A stretch of 35,740 bases of DNA from Chromatiales bacterium (ex Bugula neritina AB1) (lineage in GTDB: Bacteria > Pseudomonadota > Gammaproteobacteria > Granulosicoccales > Granulosicoccaceae): NCBI GenBank assembly GCA_001730015.1, contig MDLA01000168.1, positions 1 to 35,740 of the forward strand. Reading direction: 5' to 3'. Below the pieces are notes generated by a model. It saw nothing but the letters and a program-made list of their open reading frames with translations. It was not told the DNA's origin and searched no databases. A program made the position numbers and the translations under genes. This document shows, one piece after another, positions 23,558 to 30,953 of the stretch. Position 1 is the first letter of the stretch; the number at the start of each line of letters is the position of its first letter.

Positions 23558-25393
23558 ATGACCCGACTACATGCAACTGTGGAATCAGTTACCGAGCGCA
23601 TTCGGTCGCGTAGCCAAACGCTGCGTTCCGAATACCTTGAGCAAACACGAAGTACCAAACAGAATCAGCCGCGCCGCAATCGGCTCTCCTGCACGAATTT
23701 TGCCCATGCGGTCGCGGCTGTTTCTTCTAACGACAAACTAACGCTCCATCAGGAGCGCTCGCCCAATCTGGGTATCGTCTCAGCCTACAACGAAATGCTA
23801 TCGGCTCACCAGCCGTTCGAACGATTCCCGAAAATCATCAAGTCAGCCGCCCGTGAAGCCGGGGCAACCGCCATGTACGCAGGGGGTGTGCCAGCGATGT
23901 GCGACGGAGTGACTCAGGGGCGACCCGGCATGGAATTGTCTCTGTTCAGCCGCGATGTTATCGCCCAAGCAACGGCAATAGCGCTGTCGCATGATGTATT
24001 TGATTCGGTCGTCTATCTGGGTACCTGCGACAAAATAGTTCCAGGACTGCTTATGGGTGCACTGGGATACGGTCATCTGCCTGCCATTTTTGCACCAGCC
24101 GGCCCCATGACTTCCGGCCTGCCAAATTCAGAAAAAGCAATCGCGCGGCAACAGTTCGCGGAAGGAAAAATCAGCCGGGCAGAATTGCTGAAATCCGAAT
24201 GCGCCTCCTACCACGGACCAGGAACCTGCACTTTTTACGGAACAGCAAACAGCAATCAGATGCTGATGGAAATTCTCGGGTTACATCTGCCGGGAAGTGC
24301 TTTCATCAACCCTGGAAATGAGTTGCGCGATCAGCTAACACACGCCGCCGCTCTCAGAGCTCTGGAAATAAGCGCAGTCGGCGGCGAATACACACCCGTC
24401 GCGGAAATTGTTTCAGAAAAATCAATTTGCAATGCCATTGTGGGCTTACTCGCGACAGGTGGTTCAACTAACCACACCATGCATATTATTGCGATTGCGC
24501 GCTGTGCCGGATTGCTGGTTGACTGGACAGATTTCAGCGATCTTTCCGCTGTTGTTCCATCGCTAACAAGTATTTATCCTAATGGCGAAGCCGACGTCAA
24601 CCAGTTTCACGCCGCCGGTGGAATGGCCGTTGTAATCAGTCAGCTACTGCGTGGGGGGCTATTGCATAACGATGTAAAAACGGTAGTCGGCGACGGTCTG
24701 GAACGCTATTGCAGCGACCCGGCCCAAACGGACGGCCGCCTTTCGTGGAACCCATGCGAACCGCAATCTTCAGATACATCAATAATAGCCAACCTGGAAC
24801 AACCGTTTGATAGTACCGGCGGAATCGCTTTGCTTGAGGGAAATCTGGGCAGAGCGGTAATAAAAACCTCGGCGGTCAAACCACAGCATCGTCATATTCG
24901 CGCACCAGCCCGCGTGTTCCGGAGCCAGGGCGAATTTCTCGATGCATTTGATTCAGGCGAATTAGAATGCGATTTTGTTGCCGTAGTGACGAACCAGGGG
25001 CCTCGCGCCAATGGCATGCCGGAATTACATAAGTTGACCCCCGCACTGGGAATTCTGCAGGATCGGGGCTTCAAGGTGGCCCTGGTCACTGACGGTCGTA
25101 TGTCCGGTGCATCGGGAAAAGTACCTGCGGCGATTCATGTCACCCCGGAATGCAGCGACGGCGGCGCCTTAGCACGAATCCAGAACAACGACCTGATAGA
25201 ACTAAATGCTGAGGCCGGTACCTTGCAGGCTCATATCGACACAGACGAATGGAAACGCCGCGAAAACACTAACGTGGCAGCAGAAAATTCAACGGACAAT
25301 GGCCGGCATCTGTTTTCCAACCTGCGCTGCTGCGTCAGTACAGCGGAAACCGGGGCACTTACCCTGTTCGACCCACAGGCGAGCACATCGTGA
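23558..25393 (+). CDS. edd: 6-phosphogluconate dehydratase
   Basis: A 611-residue Fe-S enzyme converting 6-phosphogluconate to KDPG, the committed Entner-Doudoroff step. It belongs to the same superfamily as the dehydratase at 2381 but is the Edd branch: NLGIVSAYNEMLSAHQPFE, MCDGVTQGRPGMELSLFSRD with C115, LGTCDKIVPGLLMG with C157, GPGTCTFYGTANSNQMLME with C224. Later DGRMSGASGKVPAAIHVTPE is the conserved C-terminal block. The ATG is at 23558. It is coupled to eda by a GTGA overlap. Confidence 0.97.
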   Translation: MTRLHATVESVTERIRSRSQTLRSEYLEQTRSTKQNQPRRNRLSCTNFAHAVAAVSSNDKLTLHQERSPNLGIVSAYNEMLSAHQPFERFPKIIKSAAREAGATAMYAGGVPAMCDGVTQGRPGMELSLFSRDVIAQATAIALSHDVFDSVVYLGTCDKIVPGLLMGALGYGHLPAIFAPAGPMTSGLPNSEKAIARQQFAEGKISRAELLKSECASYHGPGTCTFYGTANSNQMLMEILGLHLPGSAFINPGNELRDQLTHAAALRALEISAVGGEYTPVAEIVSEKSICNAIVGLLATGGSTNHTMHIIAIARCAGLLVDWTDFSDLSAVVPSLTSIYPNGEADVNQFHAAGGMAVVISQLLRGGLLHNDVKTVVGDGLERYCSDPAQTDGRLSWNPCEPQSSDTSIIANLEQPFDSTGGIALLEGNLGRAVIKTSAVKPQHRHIRAPARVFRSQGEFLDAFDSGELECDFVAVVTNQGPRANGMPELHKLTPALGILQDRGFKVALVTDGRMSGASGKVPAAIHVTPECSDGGALARIQNNDLIELNAEAGTLQAHIDTDEWKRRENTNVAAENSTDNGRHLFSNLRCCVSTAETGALTLFDPQASTS

Positions 25394-26007
25394 CAACAAT
25401 ACACACCATCATGCAGGCATCGCCAGTCATTCCGGTTCTGGTGCTGAATAATCCGGAAACGGCGGTACATGTTGCCCGGGCGCTGGTGGATGGTGGCTTG
25501 CGAACACTGGAAATCACCTTGCGTACACCCGAGGCTTTCGACGCAATCAGTGCCATCAAGAGCGCTGTGCCCGGTGCTTACGTCGGCGCGGGCACCGTAA
25601 ATACCGTTGAACAATTACAGCAATGCGAGAATCTCAATGTCGATTTCATGGTCAGTCCCGGTCTGCACTCCCCTCTGGCAGAAGCGGCACTCGCTAGCGG
25701 AATCCCCTACCTTCCCGGTATTGCAACAGCGAGCGAAGCACTTACTGCACTGAATATGGGACTCGATGCATTAAAGTTTTTCCCTGCCGTTCCTGCAGGA
25801 GGAGTTAATTTGCTGAAAGCATTGAATGGCCCGTATGAGCAGCTTCGCTTTTGCCCGACGGGCGGCATTAATGCAGGCAACTACCAGCAGTTTCTTGAGT
25901 TGAGCAATGTCACTTGCGTAGGTGGCTCTTGGGTAGCGCCTGCGGATCTCATCAGGAAAAATGCCTGGTCGGAAATTACCGGGCTTGCGGCCGCCGCAAG
26001 CAATTAA
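25390..26007 (+). CDS. eda: KDPG aldolase (2-keto-3-deoxy-6-phosphogluconate / KHG aldolase)
   Basis: A 205-residue class I aldolase that splits KDPG to pyruvate and glyceraldehyde-3-phosphate. The catalytic Glu lies in LEITLRTPEA, GAGTVNTVEQ binds phosphate, the Schiff-base lysine is in LKFFPA, and the loop CPTGGINAGNY completes the site. The GTG start at 25390 overlaps the edd TGA; an ATG eight codons later is possible. It may also cleave keto-deoxy acids made by the sugar-acid operon at 2.4-6.8 kb if these are 6-phosphorylated; that is inference. Confidence 0.96.
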   Translation: MTTIHTIMQASPVIPVLVLNNPETAVHVARALVDGGLRTLEITLRTPEAFDAISAIKSAVPGAYVGAGTVNTVEQLQQCENLNVDFMVSPGLHSPLAEAALASGIPYLPGIATASEALTALNMGLDALKFFPAVPAGGVNLLKALNGPYEQLRFCPTGGINAGNYQQFLELSNVTCVGGSWVAPADLIRKNAWSEITGLAAAASN

Positions 26008-26348
26008 AATTATCACTGCCGCTGATTAGCGCTGATTTAACCCGCCTTGATCGAAATTCGATATCGCGCTCAGCTTCTTGAGAAAGTGCTGTAAAACGGC
26101 AATTTTCTCGCCCTGAGACTCCTGAAAGAAATCCTGCTCAACACAATTAGCATAACCAGACAGGCGACAGACAAAACAGCTAACAACACAGTGACGGCTC
26201 GCAGTATGCCACAGCAATTCCGCCCGATTACGCACAAGGCGATTGCAGGCTTTACCTGACGCTGACCAAGCCGATGGGTCGCCCGCCTTATCGATCGCAG
26301 ATGTTTGTGGATCACACTACTGATCGCTTTTCCCTCGTAGTTCACAAA

Positions 26349-26364
26349 CCGGCAATATTGCCGG
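26349..26364. repeat. 16-base perfect palindrome
   Basis: CCGGCAATATTGCCGG reads the same on both strands. It could be an operator or a self-complementary hairpin; no gene with a good start lies immediately next to it. Confidence 0.5.
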
Positions 26365-26452
26365 CACTGTAACGGCCCTTTTCCACTTCACTTTAACCAA
26401 ATACCTGTTTGGCTAAGCGGAACCGGGTAAAAAAAATGAAAATGCCACCGGT

Positions 26453-26480
26453 TTTTTGTCAATTAAATTACTGACAAAAA
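26453..26480. repeat. Inverted repeat, arms TTTTTGTCA / TGACAAAAA
   Basis: Nine-base perfect arms surround a 10-base AT-rich loop. The T-run precedes rather than follows the stem on the plus strand, so it is not a standard terminator in either direction; an operator is possible. Confidence 0.4.
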
Positions 26481-26662
26481 TGGAATCAGTGAACAGCACG
26501 GCATTCCCGACTGGCACACTACTTCCATGAAGTAATGCTCTGGTTGTTGGAAAAAACACAAAAACTGAGCTATACCTTTGATTTAAAGCATTCTTTTGGT
26601 TGCCGATACCAAGGTATGAGAAACCACACAGTTGCTCAATACCAATACGCTGGACAAATACA

Positions 26663-26953
26663 ATGACAAAAAGCTCTTTCGGAGAAGCCAGAAGCACCTG
26701 CGACGGGCTTCAGCGTTTAATAAGGCAATTAAACGGCGCAGCAGCCGATGTTGATCAGGGTGGCGCCAGCGCCTACGAATTGCTCGCACTGCTCGCAACC
26801 ACCAATGAATGCGTCAATAGCCTGAGTCTGCAGCTCGCGGCGCTTGAAAATGGTTTCAGCCACACCACGGTCGTCAGCACAAACTCTATTCATCCCACCG
26901 GATTTGTAGATGATATGATGGTCACCCCGATTAAAGCCGCCAGCAACGGGTAA
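26663..26953 (+). CDS. Small hypothetical protein (96 residues)
   Basis: From the ATG at 26663 the frame reads a soluble helical-looking protein: DGLQRLIRQLNGAAADVDQG and ASAYELLALLATTNECVNSL, with heptad-like hydrophobics, then a polar tail (TVVSTNSIHPTGFVDDMMV). There is no signal peptide or membrane span and the Shine-Dalgarno is weak. A longer frame from 26600 is less likely. I do not recognise the family. It stands alone between a non-coding region and the YigZ-like gene. Confidence 0.5.
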   Translation: MTKSSFGEARSTCDGLQRLIRQLNGAAADVDQGGASAYELLALLATTNECVNSLSLQLAALENGFSHTTVVSTNSIHPTGFVDDMMVTPIKAASNG

Positions 26954-27181
26954 CTCTCCGGCGGTTTGCGGTTACCTGAAGCAGTATCCGGCATTTGCAC
27001 TTGCTCCGGTATTCAATTTGAAACTACCCCACCAAAAACCAGACATGCTTTAATACCATCGCTGGCGACAGCTTTACGCCTCTGTCAAAACCAATTACCC
27101 AAGCCAGCCGGAACCCACCGGAATATCGCCGGTTACGCACGATTAAACAAGCTAATCCGTCGACGCCTGATACCTGATCCA

Positions 27182-27790
27182 ATGGACTATCCGATACCCG
27201 CAACACCCGCACAATTTGAGCTGACAATAAAGAAAAGCCGCTTTGTAGCCATTGCCGGTTATGCATCCACTCAAGACCAGATGCACGATTTTATCAACAG
27301 CGCGGCCAGCGACTACCCCGATGCCGGCCATATTTGCCATGCCTGTATTATCGGCCCACCGCAGCGCAGCGCTTTCTACTGCAACGATGACGGCGAGCCT
27401 TCAGGGACTGCGGGACGACCTATCCTCAACGTACTGCAACACAGCGGTATAGGGGATATTGTGACTGTGGTGGTTCGCTATTTCGGCGGAGTAAAACTAG
27501 GGGCCGGTGGTCTGGTCAGAGCGTACTCCAGTGCTGCCGCCGGCGCTGTAGCAGAGCTAGATACCCAAAAGTTTGTTGCCACAGTAGAGCTTGTTGTGCA
27601 CGCCGGGTATGCAATGGAAAATACAATACGACACCAGTTATCACAACTGAAAATAGACGACCTGCAAGTTAACTATGCGGACGATATGTCCCTTTCGTGT
27701 ACCGTGCGGGCAGACGAGGTCGAGGCACTTACTGAAACGCTCGAAAACGTGACTCGCGGTGCAATAAAAACGAGTTACACCCCTCTCTAG
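27182..27790 (+). CDS. YigZ/IMPACT family protein
   Basis: A 202-residue protein from the ATG at 27182; the frame is open further upstream to 26966, but the extension has no family resemblance. The IMPACT/UPF0029 N-terminal domain is clear: IKKSRFVAIAG, HICHACIIG, FYCNDDGEPSGTAGRPILNVL, VVVRYFGGVKLGAGGLVRAYSSA. The C-terminal DUF1949-like domain follows (YAMENTIRHQLSQLKID...). Relatives are implicated in translation-linked stress control in eukaryotes; the bacterial role is not settled. Confidence 0.9.
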   Translation: MDYPIPATPAQFELTIKKSRFVAIAGYASTQDQMHDFINSAASDYPDAGHICHACIIGPPQRSAFYCNDDGEPSGTAGRPILNVLQHSGIGDIVTVVVRYFGGVKLGAGGLVRAYSSAAAGAVAELDTQKFVATVELVVHAGYAMENTIRHQLSQLKIDDLQVNYADDMSLSCTVRADEVEALTETLENVTRGAIKTSYTPL

Positions 27791-27815
27791 ATAGAACTTC
27801 CAGTAGAAATAATCA

Positions 27816-28538
27816 ATGACCTCCATTTACCTTATCCGGCACGGCCAGGCATCAGCAGGTAGTGCAAACTACGATGTACTCTCGCCTATCGGACGACACC
27901 AGGCTTCTGTCCTGGGTGAATACCTGCAACAGACAGATCTTGCTTTCGATGCAATCTATAGTGGAACACTTGAAAGGCAAATCGATACCGCAACTATCGC
28001 CACTGGAATTGACCGCTCTGAACTCAGCCAGCAACAACATTTTGATGAGTACAATCACAAAGCGATTTTCGAACGGTATCTGCCTCGTCTTGCCGCCACC
28101 GATCCTGAAGTAGACGCCGCAGCGCAAAACGGGCCTAACTCTTTAATGTCAGCTTCAGTCTTCACAAAACTGATGCTGGCGTGGACAAACGACGCAAATG
28201 GCACTGCAGCAGCAAGTGACAGAGCAACCGGGTCTAAGCAGGATTTCGAAAGCTGGAACAGCTTCAAAACCCGCATCAATGATGGAATTCAGCAGATCGC
28301 CAATCAGCATGATCGCAGCGCATCGGTGGCCGTATTCACCTCCGGTGGCGTTATCAGCACGCTATTTCACACCATCTATAATACGACGCCACAAAGTACA
28401 TTTGAGATGAACTGGAGCATCAACAACGCCAGCTTATCTCATGTAAAAGTTACCAGTGGTTCGTTGAGACTACGCGAATTTAATAATATTTCGCACTTAT
28501 TACTAAAAAACGATAAATCTCTTATTACCCAGATATAG
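27816..28538 (+). CDS. Histidine phosphatase-fold protein (phosphoglycerate mutase-like) lacking the second catalytic His
   Basis: A 240-residue protein. The N-terminal IYLIRHGQASAGSANYD contains the catalytic RHG, and the fold's SGTLERQIDTATI matches the 'SPL.R..QTA' block. The usual C-terminal S-H-G-G becomes TSGGVIS, so the second active-site histidine is missing. This variant recurs in a proteobacterial subfamily, as far as I recall, but it makes standard mutase activity doubtful. It lies 25 bases downstream of the YigZ-like gene, so they may be co-transcribed. The MITE at 28.6 kb begins 47 bases after its stop. Confidence 0.82.
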   Translation: MTSIYLIRHGQASAGSANYDVLSPIGRHQASVLGEYLQQTDLAFDAIYSGTLERQIDTATIATGIDRSELSQQQHFDEYNHKAIFERYLPRLAATDPEVDAAAQNGPNSLMSASVFTKLMLAWTNDANGTAAASDRATGSKQDFESWNSFKTRINDGIQQIANQHDRSASVAVFTSGGVISTLFHTIYNTTPQSTFEMNWSINNASLSHVKVTSGSLRLREFNNISHLLLKNDKSLITQI

Positions 28539-28585
28539 CGCCACAGAATCGAGTGCATTCGAGGAGAATGCGGGCTACTAGGTGA

Positions 28586-28742
28586 CTGTCTGAGAATGAG
28601 GGTCGTAGCGAGGGCGTGAGGTTTTGAGTCAGATATTTCTGATCGATTGAGGCGAATAGTTATTCATATTTAACGAAATTGAACGGAATAGCTGGCCAAA
28701 AGATCGCGTCCGCAGTAGATCCTCATTCTCAGACAGGCTCCT
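28586..28742. mobile_element. MITE-like element, family A, intact copy
   Basis: Ends CTGTCTGAGAATGAGG (28586-28601) and CCTCATTCTCAGACAG (28721-28736) are perfect 16-base inverted repeats. TAGGTGA occurs on the left (28579-28585) and on the right (28743-28749), a likely 7-base target duplication; if so the element includes six extra bases GCTCCT on the right. It is about 150-157 bp, has no coding capacity, and aligns in reverse complement with 18882-19023. Confidence 0.82.
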
Positions 28743-29734
28743 TAGGTGAAAAGTACTATTTTGGGTGCACCCGTTACACCGTTGTGGACGTCAGAAAATG
28801 CAGAGGCCCCGTCCGATAGCGGTCGGCTTTCGATCCATTCCAGAGATCCCAGCTTACCGTTATAGATTGCATCGACAGATGCCATTAAATCAGCAACGGT
28901 ATAGGTGTACGCGCCTATGAATGTTACCTCCTGCAGTGTCAGGCGGCGTGTATCCAGCCCTTCGGCATCGTCCTGAAGCCCGGCGTGGCAGATTACCCCA
29001 CCTGCCTTAACCAGCCGGCTACAGGCCGAACGCGTTCTGCCACTGCCAACCGCGTCGATCACAACATCAAAACTCCCGGCTGGCGGCTCAGTTGATAGCG
29101 GGTCATATACCTGGCCGAAATTATATTTCTCGGCGGTTGCACGCCGCAGCGAGTTGGTATCGCCAATGAACACTTCCGAACAACCCTTTCCTTGTAGAAC
29201 CAGAGCTGCCAGAGCACCAATAGCACCCGCTCCGATAACCAGCGCGCGTGCCTCTGATATCGGCCGGGCGAGTATTGCTTCGACCAGCGCTACACAATGC
29301 AGGCTGACGGCAGTCGGCTCGGTAAGACTGGCGTGGGCGACATTCATATCTGCAGGCATCGCTAACAGATTTTGCTCTGGAATGACTATCTGTTCAGCGA
29401 ACGCCCCTGGCATGCGCATACCGATTAACTCCCGATCTGCACACAGATTGGTACGACCACTCAGGCAGTCAAAGCATTTTCCGCAACTTATCAAAGGGTT
29501 CAAAATCACGCGCTCACCACTGCGCGGACCACTCTTTACTACCCCCGTCGCTTCATGCCCCAATATCAGTGGCGGAACACGCCTGGCATCAAGACCATGA
29601 TAGGCGTGCATATCCGAGCCACACAGTCCGCAGGCATCTATCTGAATTAAAACTTCCCCGCCAACCGGGTCACCGGGTGTGGGCTCATCCCGGTATTGCA
29701 CTTGCTCGGTGCCTGTATAGACGAGTGCTTTCAT
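28742..29734 (-). CDS. Zinc-dependent alcohol/polyol dehydrogenase (MDR family)
   Basis: A 330-residue medium-chain dehydrogenase. The catalytic zinc site is seen in GLCGSDMHAYHG and GHEATGVV, and the structural zinc in ISCGKCFDCLSGRTNLC (four cysteines). NAD-binding GAGAIGALAALVLQGKG follows, then FIGDTN with an Asp at the strand end, which favours NAD. It resembles sorbitol/threonine/polyol dehydrogenases; the substrate is open. The stop codon TAA at 28742-28744 touches the family A MITE. The divergent neighbour is the BON-OmpA gene; I see no catabolic operon around it. Confidence 0.88.
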   Translation of the reverse strand: MKALVYTGTEQVQYRDEPTPGDPVGGEVLIQIDACGLCGSDMHAYHGLDARRVPPLILGHEATGVVKSGPRSGERVILNPLISCGKCFDCLSGRTNLCADRELIGMRMPGAFAEQIVIPEQNLLAMPADMNVAHASLTEPTAVSLHCVALVEAILARPISEARALVIGAGAIGALAALVLQGKGCSEVFIGDTNSLRRATAEKYNFGQVYDPLSTEPPAGSFDVVIDAVGSGRTRSACSRLVKAGGVICHAGLQDDAEGLDTRRLTLQEVTFIGAYTYTVADLMASVDAIYNGKLGSLEWIESRPLSDGASAFSDVHNGVTGAPKIVLFT

Positions 29735-29901
29735 TGCTCTACTCCACGGTTTTTATTATCGCTAATGAGAACGGATGTCATTCTAATGTGAGGAAACATG
29801 AATCAACCCCACAATTTGACAATCCAATAGTAAATTTTCAGTCATTGGCCAACTATTTGCCCATTGTCTATTCAAGTGTCAAAACAACAGACGATAGCAC
29901 A

Positions 29902-30951
29902 ATGCGATTTATCCCCGCAGTAATCCTTACTGCACTTCTTGGTGTGGTGTACTGGATTGGTGCCACAATCTTTACTGATCGAATCGAAAGGGACATTGCC
30001 CAACGATCCAATCAGGCAGTTGCCACATTACCCGACGTCAACATCAATGTTGACGGACGGGATGTTACGTTAATTGGCAACGTAAATACACAGAGCGAAC
30101 GCAGCGAGGCAAAACAGCTTGTCGATTCGGTTTGGGGCGTACGCGCATCGCAAAATGAGTTGAATGTATTCAAAACCTTTAAGCTCAGGGCCTCCAACAA
30201 CGAAATCGAAGGGCTGAAGATTGAAGGCACTATAGATAGACGGAATTCTATTTCTGAATTAAAGCAAACGCTCAAGCCGCTATCACCGGAAATCAATCTA
30301 GACTTTGGTGCACGACCGATGGTTAACAGCGCCGAAAAATTACAGATCGGCACCGGCAATCTGCTGTTGTTGAATCATGGCGAACTGACTATTGATAATG
30401 CGGAACTTGTTCTCAGCGGTCTGGCGGCCGATGAAACCGTTCGTTCAATGATTGAAACGAATCTCATCGAAAAACACGCAATGCTGGCACCACTTGATGT
30501 GATCGCCAATATTGACGTTGCCAGCTCGTTGACGCAGGCCTGTCGAACCAAACTGGATACCGTACTCGATCAAAACACCGTCCTGTTTGAATTTGACCAG
30601 CACGACATTCTCGATGAACAGAAAATCAATATTGAACAATTTTCGGACCTGCTGCACGAATGCCCCGGATCACTATTAATAGAAGCTCACGCCGATCACG
30701 ATGGCAGTGAAAAATACAACCTTCTATTGAGCAAAAAACGCGCGCAGGCTGTTACCGACATACTGCTAGAAAACGGTATAGATTTATCGCGAATTGAATC
30801 GTTTTTCTACGGAGAAACACGACCAATCGCATCAAATGAATCTGAATCCGAAAGATCCTATAACCGACGGGTAGAGCTGCAGTATGTTCAACCCTCCGCA
30901 CCTAACCAGCTGCAACAAGCAACCATTATAAGCTCACAGAGCACGGAGTAG
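29902..30951 (+). CDS. BON and OmpA-C domain envelope protein
   Basis: A 349-residue protein from the ATG at 29902. An N-terminal hydrophobic segment (about 4-25, AVILTALLGVVYWIGATIF) anchors or exports it. A BON domain lies at about 40-92 (VNINVDGRDVTLIGNVNTQSE), with a second BON-like half at about 105-205 (NAELVLSGLAADETVR). The OmpA-C peptidoglycan-binding domain is at 228-328: VLFEFDQHDIL, IEAHADHDGSEKYNLLLSKK, and YNRRVELQ. This arrangement recalls OmpATb/ArfA-type proteins. It is followed two bases after its stop by the giant coiled-coil gene, so the two are almost surely one operon and probably act together at the cell wall. Confidence 0.88.
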   Translation: MRFIPAVILTALLGVVYWIGATIFTDRIERDIAQRSNQAVATLPDVNINVDGRDVTLIGNVNTQSERSEAKQLVDSVWGVRASQNELNVFKTFKLRASNNEIEGLKIEGTIDRRNSISELKQTLKPLSPEINLDFGARPMVNSAEKLQIGTGNLLLLNHGELTIDNAELVLSGLAADETVRSMIETNLIEKHAMLAPLDVIANIDVASSLTQACRTKLDTVLDQNTVLFEFDQHDILDEQKINIEQFSDLLHECPGSLLIEAHADHDGSEKYNLLLSKKRAQAVTDILLENGIDLSRIESFFYGETRPIASNESESERSYNRRVELQYVQPSAPNQLQQATIISSQSTE

Positions 30952-30953
30952 AC

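Larger units (their letters stand above)
26008..26662. other. Gene-poor 655-base region with two inverted repeats
   Basis: No convincing gene. A minus-strand frame from a GTG at 26345 (to 26070) encodes 91 residues with one hydrophobic stretch but has no Shine-Dalgarno. The region holds a 16-base perfect palindrome (26349-26364) and a 9-base-arm hairpin (26453-26480). I see no clear terminator for eda. Confidence 0.45.

Noticed and set aside
26070..26345. 91-codon minus-strand frame with one hydrophobic stretch
   Set aside because: GTG start without Shine-Dalgarno and atypical composition; a real small membrane protein cannot be excluded but is not supported.
29816..29821. TTGACA box upstream of the BON-OmpA gene
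   Set aside because: No acceptable -10 box at the right spacing.
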